DNA of 64,000 nt, taken from assembly GCA_016647705.1 (NCBI GenBank), contig CM028333.1, positions 8,692,616-8,756,615 of the forward strand, in the 5' to 3' direction. Made by a program: the position numbers and the translations under genes. The notes beneath the pieces were generated by a model that searched no databases, had not been told where the DNA came from, and saw only the letters and a list, made by a program, of their open reading frames with translations. This DNA comes from Eucommia ulmoides. Taxonomy: Eukaryota; Streptophyta; Magnoliopsida; Garryales; Eucommiaceae. Shown piece by piece: positions 47,222 through 60,083 of the stretch. Position 1 is the first letter of the stretch; each line of letters starts with the position of its first letter.

Positions 47222-48259
47222 ATGGTATCCGGAAGAGAAGGTGATGTCCCATCTCAGATCGTTCATGCTCCACAACTATCCGCCCGCTCAAATTCTACTC
47301 GTGCCCCTGAGGCCATGGTCCAACGTGTTACCACCGTCTTACTCAATGGAGCGAATTTTCCTGTCTGGTCCCGCTCTCTCCGTCTCTACCTTGATGAAAA
47401 ATGTAAGACCAAATGACTTAACGGCACTAAGCCACAACCAGATATTAACAATCCCAAGTTTGCTCAGTGGGACGCTAATAATTGTACCATCCTCTGGTGG
47501 ATCTTCAACTCTATAGAGAAACAAATCTATAACATCTTCATGTTTCACGAGACGGTCAGTGGATTATGGTCTGCTCTTACGAAGATGTATGCTCATTCTA
47601 GCAATGAATCACGGATCTTCGAGCTCTACCGTGAGATTTCCCATGTCTCCCAAGCATCCTTGGGACTTTCAGTTGCGGATTACTTTGGTTACCTTCAATC
47701 TCAGTGGGAAGAATTTGCGCACTATGAACCTCTGAGTGAATTCCCTGAGGATGATGCTAAGATCGAAGCTAAGCGCCAGGATCGTCAACACACATACCAT
47801 TTCTTGATAGGTTTAAATTCAGAGTATGAGAATCTTCACACTCAGATTTATAACACATCACCGATGCCAGATCTATACAATGCATTCTCTACTGTTAACA
47901 ACGATTCAAAACGTTAGCTCCTTCTCCCACCGGAAGTCACTCCTTCAGTCCCTGAGCAGATGGCTTTTCCGGCTCCCTCTGGTCCGCAAATGGTTTTTTC
48001 AGCCCCCTCTGGTCCTTGCCCATCAGGCACGCAACCATACTATCAGCACTACTGAAAGTCTGGTCACAACATTGATCATTGTTATAATCTTCATCCTGAA
48101 TCGAAACCCTGAAACCTAAGAGGGCGGAAAGACAAAGAAGAACCACGTACTAGTGTTATTACTGATATTGTCCCTGGTCTAGCAAATTTTCCATCAGCTC
48201 CGCTGGATATTTCCCACGTCCAGGCCCAACTTGCCCAACTTTAGGCTCAGTTAACCACT
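47222..48259 (+). pseudogene. Copia gag remnant (short-LTR element)
   Basis: The frame opens at the ATG at 47222 and stays in frame, with stops at 47414 and 47915 and further ones up to about 48241. It has LLNGANFPVWSRSLRLYL and, after it, LWWIFNSIEKQI and FLIGLNSEYENL, typical of the gag domain of Ale-like copia elements. The zinc-knuckle region near 48040-48090 retains SGHNIDHC, but the paired Cys ahead of it are no longer present: Tyr codons stand where they would be expected, followed by a TGA. Nucleic-acid binding is therefore lost. Confidence 0.82.
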
Positions 48260-51200
48260 TTGGCATCGTCTTTCGGCCCCACGGCTGCTCTTGCCTCGGG
48301 TACTCCTATTGCGCTTCATGGTAAGTCTGGTCGCCCTACTTGGATTCTGGATTTCGAGGCTAACAATCAGATGACTGGTGAGTTTTCTACCTTCACGTCC
48401 CCTGTTTCACCTATTAATAAGTCTGTATGCATTGCCGATAGTACCTCTATCCCTATTCGTTATCAGGGAAATGTTTGTTTGTTCCCTAATATCACTCTTC
48501 ACTTTGTTTACTATGTTCCTAAATTTGCTTATAATCTTCTATCAGTTAGTTGTCTTGCTAAAAATCTTAACTGTGTCGTTGTTTTCTTACCTGATCGTTG
48601 TCTCGTGCGTGACCTAACTACGAGAAAGATTTTTGGCAGGGGATATGAACGCGATAGCCTCTACTACTTTTGCAGCCCTCCACCTCCACCCGTACCCGTT
48701 CCACCTTTTAGTATGCAAGCTTCTGTAATACCTATTTTTGATTCCTCTATGTGTTCTTTCAAAAATTTAAACTTGTGGCATGCCCGTCTAAGACATTCAA
48801 ACTTTCAGTATTTGTGTTGGTTGTTTCCGTCTATTCATGAAGCTTGCAAAGACTTTAAATTTCAATGTATGGTTTGTGAATTGTCTAAACACACGCGTAC
48901 CTCTTATATTCCTCATATACACCATGCCTCCCAAGCATTTGATCTTATCCATTCTGATATTTGGGGACCATCTCCTATTACAGTCATTTCCAAACACCGC
49001 TACTATGTCATATTCATAGATGATTATAGTCGGTGCACTTGGGATTATTTGATGAAGCACAAATCCGAGGTTTACACTCATTTTACCCACTTCCTTTAAA
49101 TGATAAAAACCCAATATAAAACCATTGTGTGCAATATCCAGTTAGATAATGGCCGAGAATACTTATCCGATGAATTTCGAGTTGAGCTTAATAAGCAATG
49201 TATCCTTCAGCAACTTACTTGCCCTACACCCCTGAGCAGAATGATGTGGCGGAACGTAAGAACCGTCATATCATGTCTGTAGTCCATTGTCTTTTGCGCG
49301 GAATGAATATTCCCAAATCTTTTTGGCACATGACCGTTCTTACTGCTGCCTATCTCATTAATCGCATACCGAGCCGTGTCTTTACAAGCAAAACCCCCCT
49401 TCATATATTGCAACCCACTAGCACCCTTTTCCCTATCTTACCCCGTGTCTTTGGTTGTACGTGTTTTGTCCAAAATCGGAGCCCTACTCGCACTAAGTTA
49501 GATGATAAATCTATCAAGTGTGTTTTCCTAGGCTATTCTTCCATGTCAAAAGGATATAGGTGCTACGATCCAGTTACCCATCGTACTTACTACTCTCTTA
49601 ATGTTACGTTTTTTGAGACTGTACCCTACTTTTTGATACCATACCTTCTTCACCTATTGAGGAAGTCACTACCGAGGATCCTCCCTTACTTTCACGTTCT
49701 ATCCTTGTCTTAGATATACATTCCCTGCCCACATCACACCCACCACTTGACCCCTCACCCGCCCTCTTACGAGTCCACTCTCGTCGTCCACATGTCTCAC
49801 ACCCCCTACCGGCATCTTCTTCGGACTCAGGTATATCTCTCTCTCTCATTATCTCTGACCTTGTTCCCCGTCGTTACCCGACTCGGGAACGTCGCCCACC
49901 ATCCCGATATCTTCTTTCATGTTCTACTAATCATTCGATTTCCAAGTATATGTCTTTTCAGGATCTCTCGGCTCAATATAAATCCTTCTTTGGACAACTT
50001 AATTCGGTTATCATTCCTCACTCCGTTCATGAGGCCCTCCAGAATCCAAAGTGGGTTGCCGCTATACAAGTAAAGATGGATGCCCTACAACGGAATAAGA
50101 CATGGGACTTGGTTGACTTGCCGACTGGTGAACGGCCGGTTGGTTGTAAATGGGTCTTCAATGTTAAATATCTGGCTGAGGGATCGATTGATCGGTACAA
50201 AGCACGACTTGTTGCTAAGGGCTACACACAAATCCCGAGCACAGACTTTGGTGCCACCTTTGCCCCGGTTGCTAAGTTAACTACTGCCCGGCTCCTTAAT
50301 TCGTTAGCTGCATCCTATTTTTGGCATCTGCACCAGTTGGATCTCAAGAATGCCTTCTTTAATGGTGACCTGACTGAGACTATCTATATAGAGCCTCCAT
50401 CGAGATTTCGGACTCAGGGGGAGTATTCGGGCGAAGTCTGTCGACTCCGAAAATCCCTTTATGGACTTAAATAGTCTCCTCATACATGGTTCAGCCGATT
50501 CAGCAAAGCGATCCTCACTATGGGGTTTACCTAGTGTCACTCAGATCATACTTGCTTTATTCGTCGCCAACACCAGGGACAGTGCATTATTATCTCAGTC
50601 TATGTGGATGACATTATTATCAAATGAGACAACGCACCTGGTATTCAGTAGGTAAAAAAGGGTCTCGAACAGATTTTTGACATCAAGAATTTGGGTCATC
50701 TCCACTACTTTCTCGGTATTGAGGTTGCTCGATCTCGACAAGGTATCTCTTTATCCCAGTGAAAATACTCTATTGATCTTCTTCATGACACAGGAATGCT
50801 TAGATGTAGACCCGCCTTTACTCCCATGGATCTTAACCTTAAGTTAACAGTAGACTCAGGAGAATTATTGTTAGATTTATCAGTATATCAGTGACTTGTG
50901 GGTCGCCTCATCTATTTGACTAATACAAGGCCAAATCTTACGTATGCTGTCAATATTGTGAGCTAGTTTATGCACTCACCACGTACATCACACCTAGATG
51001 TTGTCTACCATATCCTTCAGTACCTCAAAATATGCCCTGATCTTGGGCTCTTTTATATGACAAGGGCACATGAGGGACTCTCCTACTTTATAGATGCTGA
51101 CTATGCAAGATCAAAGGATGATAGACATTCAACCTCTAGCCTTTGTACCTTTAATAGAAGACACCTAATCTCGTAGAAGAGTAAGAAACAATATGTCATC

Positions 51201-51557
51201 TCCAGATCTTCTGCTGAAGCTGAGTATCGTGCTATAGCTCAAGGAACGTGTGAACTCCTTTAGCTCCGTTCTCTTTTGACCGAGTTGGGTCTTCCTGTGA
51301 GAAATGCATCTAAGTTATTTTGTGACAACAAGTCTGTCATAATATTATCCTCAAACTCAGTTCTTCATGAAAGGATGAAACACATCGAGGTGGATATCCA
51401 CTTCATTCGTGAGAAAGTTCGATCGGGAATTATCACACCAGCCTTCATCCCATCTTCAGAACAAGCTGCTGATATATTCACCAAGTCTATAGGATCATCT
51501 CTTCTTCAGTCAGCTATTAGCAAGTTAGGGCTCATCAACATTTTCGTCCCAACTTGA
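48260..51557 (+). pseudogene. Copia pol remnant (short-LTR element)
   Basis: The protease region starts near PTWILDFEANNQMTG, where the catalytic Asp is followed by Phe instead of Ser-Gly. GAG-pre-integrase has LWHARLRHSN and CMVCELSKH. Integrase shows IHSDIWGPSP, QLDNGREY and, after a frameshift near 49227, PEQNDVAERKNRH. A second frameshift lies near 49630. RT (49950-51000) has GCKWVFNVKY, LHQLDLKNAFFNGDL, LYGLK followed by a stop at 50472, and YVDD at 50601. RNase H includes DADYARSKDDRHS and ends with DIFTKS and the stop at 51555. Many stops are Gln or Trp codons changed by one transition. Confidence 0.88.
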
Positions 51558-51564
51558 GGGGGAG

Positions 51565-51742
51565 TGTTGAAATATTATATCTACACATTAATTTCTATTT
51601 TTGGTATCTTCATTGTAGGGCTTTGTAAGCCCATAGTATTCTTCCTAATTTGGCCTACTCCTGCGGTTATATAATGGGGGGAATAAGGCTCATTATGTAT
51701 GTACAAAAATTAGCAATATAATTTTCTTCTTTCCCTATATCA
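51565..51742 (+). repeat. 3' LTR of the short-LTR copia element
   Basis: Starts TGTTGAAATATTATAT, ends CTATATCA, and contains TTATATAAT near 51668. Differences from the 5' copy are mostly transitions. Confidence 0.85.
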
Positions 51743-52618
51743 TTTTCTCTCCGTGTGTGTCACTCTTTCTCTCTTCTCATAATCTATCTATCGCGCTCTA
51801 TCTATTCTCTCGGGGCTTTAGAGGACTCAGTCGACGTCATTTTTGCAATAGCAAAGTGTCAGTGATGTTAATACCAAGGTGAATATATTGTCTTCTATTT
51901 AATTGTCAAGTTATTTTTTTGTATAAAATCTATTGTGATATGATCCCACTTTCACTTTGGAATGGATAAAGGCTGCAATAAACCTCCTGATTGTTGGTGC
52001 TCAATTTTGATTTGCTAACAATAAGACACCTGACACTACAAGTTCAACAATTTTTTATTAACATTACATTCCACCAATAGTGTTATCCCAAATCACAATA
52101 CATTTTAGTACTCTCTGGATGCATTGCATAATTGTGAGCTTAATCTAAAATGTTTTTTTTCCGAATCAACATTAATAGGCACACATAATCTAAGTTGGAC
52201 GATATATTTTAATGTTTTGATACTGAAAATTTTGCGTCAGACCTTTCAATTTCATCATTTTATACTTTTATTGGTTAAGAATTTCAAGTCTTATTTCCAC
52301 TACGATTTGAGCCTATCCTATGTCAATCTTTATGGAAATGTTTTTGGAAACTTCCCATTACTCATAAGATAAAAAATTTCTTTAGCAAATTGTCCACAAT
52401 AAACTAGAAGTCAAATCTCTTATCCTCCAGAATTGAATCTATCGCATCAACTTGACTAGTTTGCCATTAAGCTCCAAAAATAGTGGGGGTCTCTCTCAAC
52501 CCTAAAAATTAGCTCATGAGGTAAGACTTTTTCTCACACTTATGACTTGACCACCAACTCCTTCCATGTTCGATGTGGGATAAATCCAACACAATGGATT
52601 ACCCCATCTATAAGATTC
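51743..52618. other. Spacer with a TRIM-like end
   Basis: No gene is seen. Near 52540-52595 the minus strand reads TGTTGGATTTATCCCACATC, like the starts of the TRIM-like repeats elsewhere in the window, so a short solo LTR may be present. Confidence 0.45.
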
Positions 52619-53892
52619 TTACGGCATGTTTGATTGGACGGAATCGGAGGCGGAATGGAATCGCCATTTCGCCCTCGATTCCTATTCTGTTATTTAGTTC
52701 TCTAATGGAATTATTTTTGTGATTTCATTATAATGAAATGGGCTGGAATGGGATTCCATATGAGATGGGTTAGAATCAAGTCCAACTCAATAAAATCAAC
52801 ATCCTAATTACGTAATAGCCCTTGAATAATTCTAACAGCCCAATCCAACCTTAGCAGCCCTTATCAATCCAGCCAATCCATCGCACCAAAAATCTTTCCA
52901 GCCCATTGCATGATCTAGCTTATCGCATCGCAGCCCTAGCAACCAAATAGAGTTCTAAACTTCCAAATTCGATCGACCTAAAATCAAAATCAATCGAAAA
53001 CCCTAGTAGATTCGATATTTTTTATTTCAGACGCTCCTCAAATTTCAACTCTGCGACTCTCGAATCGGCTCTTGGATCGGCCATAGGTACACATGTTTAT
53101 GCATATTAATGATCGACTCTTGGATTGTTTACTGTTTTTAATTTTGTTTATGTTTGCTTTTGATTGATTTGCTTTTGATCGATTGAAAATTGGTCTAGTA
53201 ATTATGCATTTCATTCGTATTTGGATGTGAGATTCATCATTTTGGATAGAGATTCATCCAATGTTTGTTCATGATTGGACGATTACATTTCGGTTTATAT
53301 TGTTCTTAATTATGTTTCGGTTTAATACTTATTTTGTTCATGTTTGTTCGTGTTTGGACGATTGGAAATTGGAGTTAATTAACTTGCTTTTAATCGATTG
53401 GCTTGAATAGATTCATGTAGTTGTCTTTCTTGTGCAATATAGTGCGAGTCTGTATTGCTCTATAATATCAGTACTTCCTTTGAAGTTTGAAATTGATTTC
53501 ACATTAGGTGGTGGTGATTCTCAAAGATGTTCTTGACAATTGCTCTCTATGAAGCGCTATGCTTGCTCAGTTCATTATAGTACTGGACAATTGGTAGTTT
53601 AGGAGACAATCTATAGCATTGTATAGGTACATACTGCATATGGAATAAGAAGTTCCAGCTACATATCCTATAAAAGATAAATTTGGTTTTGAGATTCCTT
53701 GTTTACCTGGTTTAGTGATTCTCAAAGATGTTTTAAAAAAATTTAAACAATGATTACCTTGTTTACCTGGTTGAGAAAATGAAAATTCTCGAATTTGTAT
53801 TTATGCCCCTATTTTATTTATTTTGTTAATTTTGATATACAATAATGGTCAACAGAAATTTGGTAGTTATATACATGTATTGATTACACACA

Positions 53893-56800
53893 ATGCATAT
53901 TGTTCATTGGTTTCTACAAATGATGATGATTACTGTCATACAAATACGACGACATAGTATGACTTTATCAAGACAAAGATATGCTCTTAATTTCCAAAAT
54001 AATAGAAAGAATTTGATGGAATGTGTCTACGAAAGTGATGGTAATTGTATGAGTTTACTTAGAATGGATCGACGTGTTTTTACTATTTTATATAATAGAC
54101 TTGTAGAAGTGGGTTTGAGATCGAGTGAACATTTATTAGTGAATGAACAAGTAGTAATGTTTCTAGAAATTCTAGCTCATCATGTAAAGAACCAAGTCAT
54201 ACAAAAAGAATTTAAAAGGTTTACTGAGACAATTAGTAGATATTTTCATGACGTGCTATATGCGGTAATACGATAATACGATTATAACAAGAATTACTAA
54301 AAACGCCTGAGCCTATACCTCAAGACTCTACGAATTGGAGATGGAAGTAGTTCAAGGTATAATTTTTTTATTTAAATGTAACTAAGATAAGATAATTTAT
54401 GTTCTTCTTTTTTTAATATAGTATTTGATGAAATTCATTTTACTTCTCCATGGAATTGTGTAGGTGCTTTAGATGAGACATACATCAAGGTACGAGTATC
54501 TTTAGTAGATAGACCTAGATACCGTAATCGGAAGGGGGAACTTGCCACAAACATATTGGTTGTCTGCTATGTTGATCTTAAGATTTTGATGGACAATTAA
54601 AGGTTGATATTTTTTGTGGAACTAATGGTTTGATTAAGTGTTTCAGTTTATTAGTTTCAATGATGAAGATATAATGACAAGTAATGAATGAATACTAAAA
54701 GATGATGATAAAGATCATGAAGGATTAAGAGGTTGAAGAATTTGAAGAACCTAGAGAAAATAACTCAAGTTAAATTTTAACTCTTAATATCTCAATTAAG
54801 GATCACACACGACACAAAAAAAAAAATTTAAATGATTTTTATAAATATGTGTGTTTTTTACAGGATCCTAATTAGTTGAATTATTTGTTCCTATGTGATA
54901 TTGAAAAAAAAATTGATAATTAATTAAAATTGTATTTAAGAATTTATTGGAGCTAACCAAGAAAAGAAATTGGTTAAAAGAGTGAAAATATCGATGAGAA
55001 TGAATTAAAAATGAATTTAGAAGAGATTCTAGTATTGGTAAGTCGACAGGCAAGTCGATTGATGCATAGAATATGAAGTCTCTGAATCGATAAATCGACA
55101 GGTAGGTCGACCGGAGCTTAAATGGTGAACTCTCTAAATTGATAAGTCTACAGGGAGGTCGACCTGTGACCAGAAATATAACTCTCTGAATCTCTAGATC
55201 GACAGATAGGTCGACCGACAGGCAATAGATTTTTGACTTGGCTACATCCTGAATTGAGCGATCGACCAGTGATCCTTGGTCAATCGACTTATGACACTGT
55301 TTCAAGATATTGTGGAATTTTGAATTTTATTCTAAAAGTAGCCGTTACTAGCCGTTTTATGGTTAAGATTCACAAGAAATATTAGGGATTTGATGTTATT
55401 TGAGATATGCAACATATATTATGATATCCCTATTGATATGGTTCATTAAGTTCGAATATTTTTCAATATGGTACATGTAATTCTTTCTATCCTATTTAAT
55501 TGTGATTGAGAAATATTTAGGGGACTTAATTGAGATGTTTAAAAGCCATAATTAAGTTATTTGAACCAGGATGAAGTCTTAAATGATATAAGGGGTCTAT
55601 AAGAGCAATTAAATATCATAACAAGTGGGAACTAGCTATTAGATATCTTATTTTATTCCATTTTATATAGATCTGCGTTTTTCGTATTAGTGAAAGATCA
55701 AGAGAAATATACTAAGCTTTCTAAGAGTAATCATATTGATTAAGTTGTAAGATCTTTTCTGAAAGTTATTCTTGAGAATTATTTGTTGTAGATTATTGTT
55801 GCTACCGATCTGAAGTGACATTGTTATTATTATTCTTTCAGTGGATTCCAGGTGAGATTTTTCCAAATTACTTTCTATTGATTGATTGCTTGATTATAGT
55901 TGGAATTTTATCTTTGAAATTATTTTCTGATTTTTTATTAAAAAATATTTTTGAAATAATTTCTGAAAGAAATCTGATTACGTACTCAATTACGTACTAC
56001 CCTATTTTTGTTTAAATCAGATTTTAAATATCTCACTTTTCTATCACTAGTTTTGGGATATTAATTGAGTTCTAATTTATTTGGGGTGGTAGAAGCTCCG
56101 AGTGAGAAAAATAACTTGTCAATTTGTAATTGGTGAGTTGAATGACAGATTGAATACTATTGGAAGTATTTAATCTAAGGGTAGCTGATTTCAGTCTCTT
56201 CTTGTAAAGAGATTGAGGTAGTAATTCTTCCTTGATTGAATTGATTTGTGAGCAATTTTGTAACGGTTCGATCCTTACCGGGTAAAATGATATTTGGAGT
56301 GTTTGTGAGGTTTAATTCTTTAGCCTTAGTTTAAAAAAAAAAAAGGTTATTCTTAAACCTGTAAAAAGTAGAAGTTATTCCTAAGTTTGTGAAAAGGAAT
56401 TTGTAAATGTTGATTCTGAACCTGTGAAAATAATCTTTGTGAGGGTTTGGTTCTTACTTTTAAAGGAATCTTGAGTTTAGTGGGTGCGACTCTCCGTGGA
56501 GCTCGGGGGACTGGATTAGCCAAGATTAGCTTGGTGAACCAGAATAAATTTCTGGTGCGCTGCTATTTTTCATTACATAATTTTTTATTTTTTAGTGTGC
56601 ACCTAGTTGATGTTATATTTCCGTTGTGATATAAAGATAATAATTAATTTAGGATTAAAATTAATTACTTGAATTTTTTGAAGTATTTTTTCTAATAATT
56701 TTTTATCTACCCAATTTACCCCCCTTCTTGGGTAGTTCAATGGGCCAACATGCTCTCAAGATGAGCAATTTATATATGTTCTACTGGGATGGGAAGGATC

Positions 56801-57410
56801 TATTGTTGATGGCAAAGTTCTTAGAGATGCCTTGAGTATGAGGAATAGTTTAAGAGCCCCAAATGGCAAGTTAAGCTAATAGACAATATGTATGCAAATT
56901 AATTTGATGTAATTATTAAATTTAGTTTAAAATTTTTATTTTATACCGTATAGATTTTTATTATCTTGTCGATGTTGGGTACACAAATTGTGAAGGATTT
57001 CTTGCCTCCTATCATAGCCAATGTTACCATCTTAAGGAGCGGAGGGAGGACACCAACCACGCACCCTAGAAGAGTTCTTTAATATGAACCATGCGAGTGC
57101 TAGGAATGTTATTGAGTGATATTTTGGCTTTCTCAAAATGCGATGGGGAATACTTAGAAGTCCTTTCTATCCAATCAAGACCCAAAATTGAATAATCATA
57201 ACATGTTGTTTGCTCCACAATTTTATTAGACAAGTTATGGAAGTAGATCCGATTGAACATTTAATTAACTAATCTCAAGGACAAGGGCAAGGACATACAG
57301 AAAGTGAATCAACTCATGTCATCAAGACTTCTAATGAATGGAATACTTGACGAACAAACCTTGCTAATGAAATGTATAATGAGTAGAGAGAAAGTAAACA
57401 AGTTGTGTAG
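53893..57410 (+). pseudogene. HARBI1-like DDE transposase, split by a solo LTR
   Basis: The N-terminal part (53893-54275) has LLRMDRRVFTILYNRL, VVMFLEILAHHVKN and RFTETISRYFHDVL, the conserved helical region of plant PIF transposases. Near 54265-54280 an ATAATACG duplication shifts the frame. An intron runs about 54357-54421. Then CVGALDETYIKV holds the first catalytic Asp, followed by RYRNRKGELATNILVVC, where the solo LTR (54570-56750) interrupts. Downstream the same exon resumes with QDEQFIYVLLGWEGS. A further part has VDVGYTNCEGFLASYH (second Asp) and SARNVIE (Glu), then a stop before YFGFLKMRWGILRSP. The C-terminus decays by 57410. The catalytic triad is still readable but the gene is dead. 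Confidence 0.85.
54570..56750 (+). repeat. Solo LTR of the SIRE-like copia family, 2.2 kb
   Basis: Starts TGTTGATCTTAAG, ends GGGCCAACA, and aligns along its length with the LTRs at 5454-7522 and 12514-14627, including a GTCGAC-like array (about 55035-55290) and the TTATATAG box near 55663. Flanks are TGCTA at 54565-54569 and TGCTC at 56751-56755, a 5-bp duplication with one change. No internal sequence remains, so it arose by recombination between the two LTRs of a full element. Confidence 0.9.
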
Positions 57411-57444
57411 GAATTATTTTCAAGGTTTTGAAGTTGTAGTTCTA

Positions 57445-57765
57445 TATTTTAAATGTTAGACTATTTTTACTATGTCTTGAATCTAAAAATGTTGGACATT
57501 GTATTTTTGTTGTGGTTCATGTTTTAAATATCAAATATTTTCATTATGTCTTGGATCTAAAAATGTTGAACATTGCATTTTTGTTGTGGTTCATGCTTTA
57601 AATATCAAATATTTTCATTATGTCTTGGATCTAAAAATGTTGGGCATTGCATTCTTGTCGTGGTTCATGTTTTAAATATCAAATATTTTCATTATATCTT
57701 AGATCTACAAATGTAGGGTAGTTCATTCTTGTTGTGGTTCATGTTTTAAATATCAAATATTTTTT
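57445..57765. repeat. 74-bp minisatellite between the two PIF genes
   Basis: About 4.3 copies with an exact 74-bp step (TATGTCTT-like words at 57471, 57545, 57619 and 57693). The shared core includes ATCTAAAAATGTTG, TTGTTGTGGTTCATG and TTTTAAATATCAAATATTTT. It lies after the transposase and before the Myb/SANT-like gene. Confidence 0.9.
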
Positions 57766-57797
57766 ATTTTGCCATAACTCTTTTAATGTATATTAGG

Positions 57798-58795
57798 GTG
57801 TCGTCTTTGCCACAAGCTCGAGGTCCTAGTAAAAATAAGAGGAAGTGGACTTTGGAAGAAGATGATAAGCTTGTTAAGTGCTTACTTCAGTTGCATAACA
57901 GTAGATCTTTTCAAACTGATAATGGTTTCAAAACAAATCTGATGCATTCACTGAGATAGAAGCAAAACTTCAGTCTAAGTTGCCTAGATATGGTCCAAAG
58001 GCAAGGCCACATATTGAATCAAGGATAAAGACATTGAAAGCTAGATTTGTTGCTGTGTATGACTTGTTGTCTTAGCAAAATACAAGTGCTTTCGGTTGGG
58101 ATCCTATTAAAAAGTGTGTCACAGCAGAAAAGTCAGTTTGGGATGCCTATTTTGCGGAAAACTAATTTTAATATCGTATTTCTTATTTTATTTTAAAAAA
58201 TATGATGCCTATTATGTGATAAATTTATCATAGAATTGTGTAAGTGAATTAAATGAATTTCTAAAATTGTAGGCTCACAAAAGATGTTGAAAATGTTAGG
58301 GATACGCCATTTCCATTATATGAAAATTTGAGCATTATTTTTGGAAAAGATAGAGCTACTAGAAGAGATGTTGAGGCTCCGACAAACGTGGTGGAGGAGC
58401 TTGAAAAAGATGGACCTCATGAATTTGGTAATTACGAAGGTTCAATATCTTTTTGTTTCGACGAATGTTCAACTGGTAATTCTAAATCGAAGAAAAGAAA
58501 GACTAGATTTTCTGATGATGCACTTATAGATGGGATGAAAGAGGCGTCCCAAGTTGTTGCTACACAAATTAAAGAGTCTACAAATCTCTTGAACCAAGCT
58601 GTGGGATTTTATTTGATTGAAAAGCAAATGAAGATTAATGGGGAGCTACAGAAACTTGTTGGGGTCACGGATGTTGATAAGTACAAAGTCGGTTATATAA
58701 TATATGGTAGCCCTTGCAAGAACAATCTTTTCCTCTCCCTTGATGACACTGAAAAGGAAAAATGGGTAAAGTTACTTCTAAATAGAAGCTTATGA
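57798..58795 (+). pseudogene. PIF-associated Myb/SANT-like DNA-binding protein, decayed
   Basis: This second gene of PIF elements helps the transposase bind the ends. Exon 1 (57798 to about 58165) opens with GTG where an ATG is expected, then GPSKNKRKWTLEEDDKLVKC, the Trp-rich start of the Myb/SANT-like domain. A frameshift near 57935 leads into PHIESRIKTLKARF and, after a stop near 58072, SAFGWDPIKK and EKSVWDAYFA. The last exon (to 58795) contains PFPLYENLSIIFGKDRATRR, a Lys/Arg-rich SKSKKRKTRFSDDAL tract and an open 155-codon C-terminus. The intron between them is not exactly placed. Confidence 0.78.
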
Positions 58796-59094
58796 TATGT
58801 TTTTTTTTTTTGTTGATTGTTTGGTTAAGTAAATGTTGATGTTTTCATATGGTCAAAATATTTTGGAGACAATATGGTGAACTTAAAATAATTGTTTTTA
58901 GTATTTGTTTAATATTTTGGAGACAATGTTAGTGATTGGAATGAATTTATTTAGTATTTGAATTTAAAATAGTTGATTTTTTCTTAATTTTTGCTTCATC
59001 TATTTTATTTATTTTATAAGTTTTTATGCAGGTTAAAAAGTAGTAATTGTGTATTATTTATTTATTTGTTTGGCTTGAATAATAATTTTTAGTT

Positions 59095-59205
59095 GATAAT
59101 TTTTCTTTTAAAAAATAGTAGTTGTGTATATTAAAAAGTAGTGGATGTTGAATATTTTTCATATATGATATTACTAATATTTTATAATTATTATTTTTTA
59201 AGTAA

Positions 59206-59260
<55 letters not shown>

Positions 59261-60021
59261 ATTGAAATCTAAAAGGACATTATGGAAATTTTATTATATT
59301 TCACTATTTCATTTTTTCACCCATTTCATATCAACCAAATAAGATAATTGAATAATAATTTCATAAGGCCATAGTGAAAATTTTATTATATTTCACTATT
59401 TCATTCCTTTCCTCATTTCATACCAACCAAACAAGTGAATAAAATAATGATTCTATTGACAATTCTATTTCATTCATTCTCTCATTCTATTATTTCTTCT
59501 ATTCGATTTCGTCCAACCAAACGAGCCGTTAGTGCATTTATATGTGATGCTATAGCAAATATGGGAGCTTGGCAATGATACATTACTCCAGAGAACTCAT
59601 GCTACGGACTATGTTATTAACAACAAGCCTCCATTGTGATTGATCTTATAACTTCTAAATGGACAATCACCTCCAAATTCAAAAATCGTGTGATATAAAC
59701 TGAAACAAGCTTCGAAGAAACTAAACCAGTTCTTCGTTCATTCTTTTACAACATCTCAATTGTACATATCTGATTCTGGAGACTTGAACAAGTAGTTTGT
59801 TTTGTATGTTCCATTGATTTTTTTTTCCCGGGTACAAACGGTTGAGGGACCTTGGGTTAAATCTAGCTGATAAAATTCAGAGAGACTAAAGCGCACACAC
59901 CCATTCTAGAGATAATTTTTCTTTTAAAAAATAGTAGTTGTGTATATTAAAAAGTAGTGGATGTTGAATATTTTTCATATATGATATTACTAATATTTTA
60001 TAATTATTATTTTTTAAGTAA

Positions 60022-60083
<62 letters not shown>

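Larger units (their letters stand above)
46291..51742 (+). mobile_element. Ty1/copia LTR retrotransposon with short LTRs (Ale/Retrofit-like), defective
   Basis: LTRs of about 178 bp lie at 46291-46468 and 51565-51742, both starting TGTTGAAATATTATAT. I count about 20 differences in 177 bp (about 11%), so it is old. TTGGTATCTACAGCC near 46472 is the primer-binding site and GAGGGGGAGTG just before 51565 is the purine tract. Inside are a 0.75-kb leader, gag, protease, integrase, RT and RNase H in copia order. It inserted at a TC-rich microsatellite, which hides the target duplication. Confidence 0.9.
52622..59528 (+). mobile_element. PIF/Harbinger transposon with transposase and Myb/SANT-like gene
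   Basis: Inverted ends CGGCATGTTTGATTGGACGG (left) and CGGCTCGTTTGGTTGGACGA (right, minus strand) are flanked by TTA at 52619-52621 and 59529-59531, the classic PIF/Harbinger duplication. It carries the two expected genes, a HARBI1-type DDE transposase and a Myb/SANT-like DNA-binding protein, in the same direction. The total is 6.9 kb, or about 4.7 kb without the solo LTR inserted in the transposase. Both genes contain breaks, so it is not autonomous today. Confidence 0.9.
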
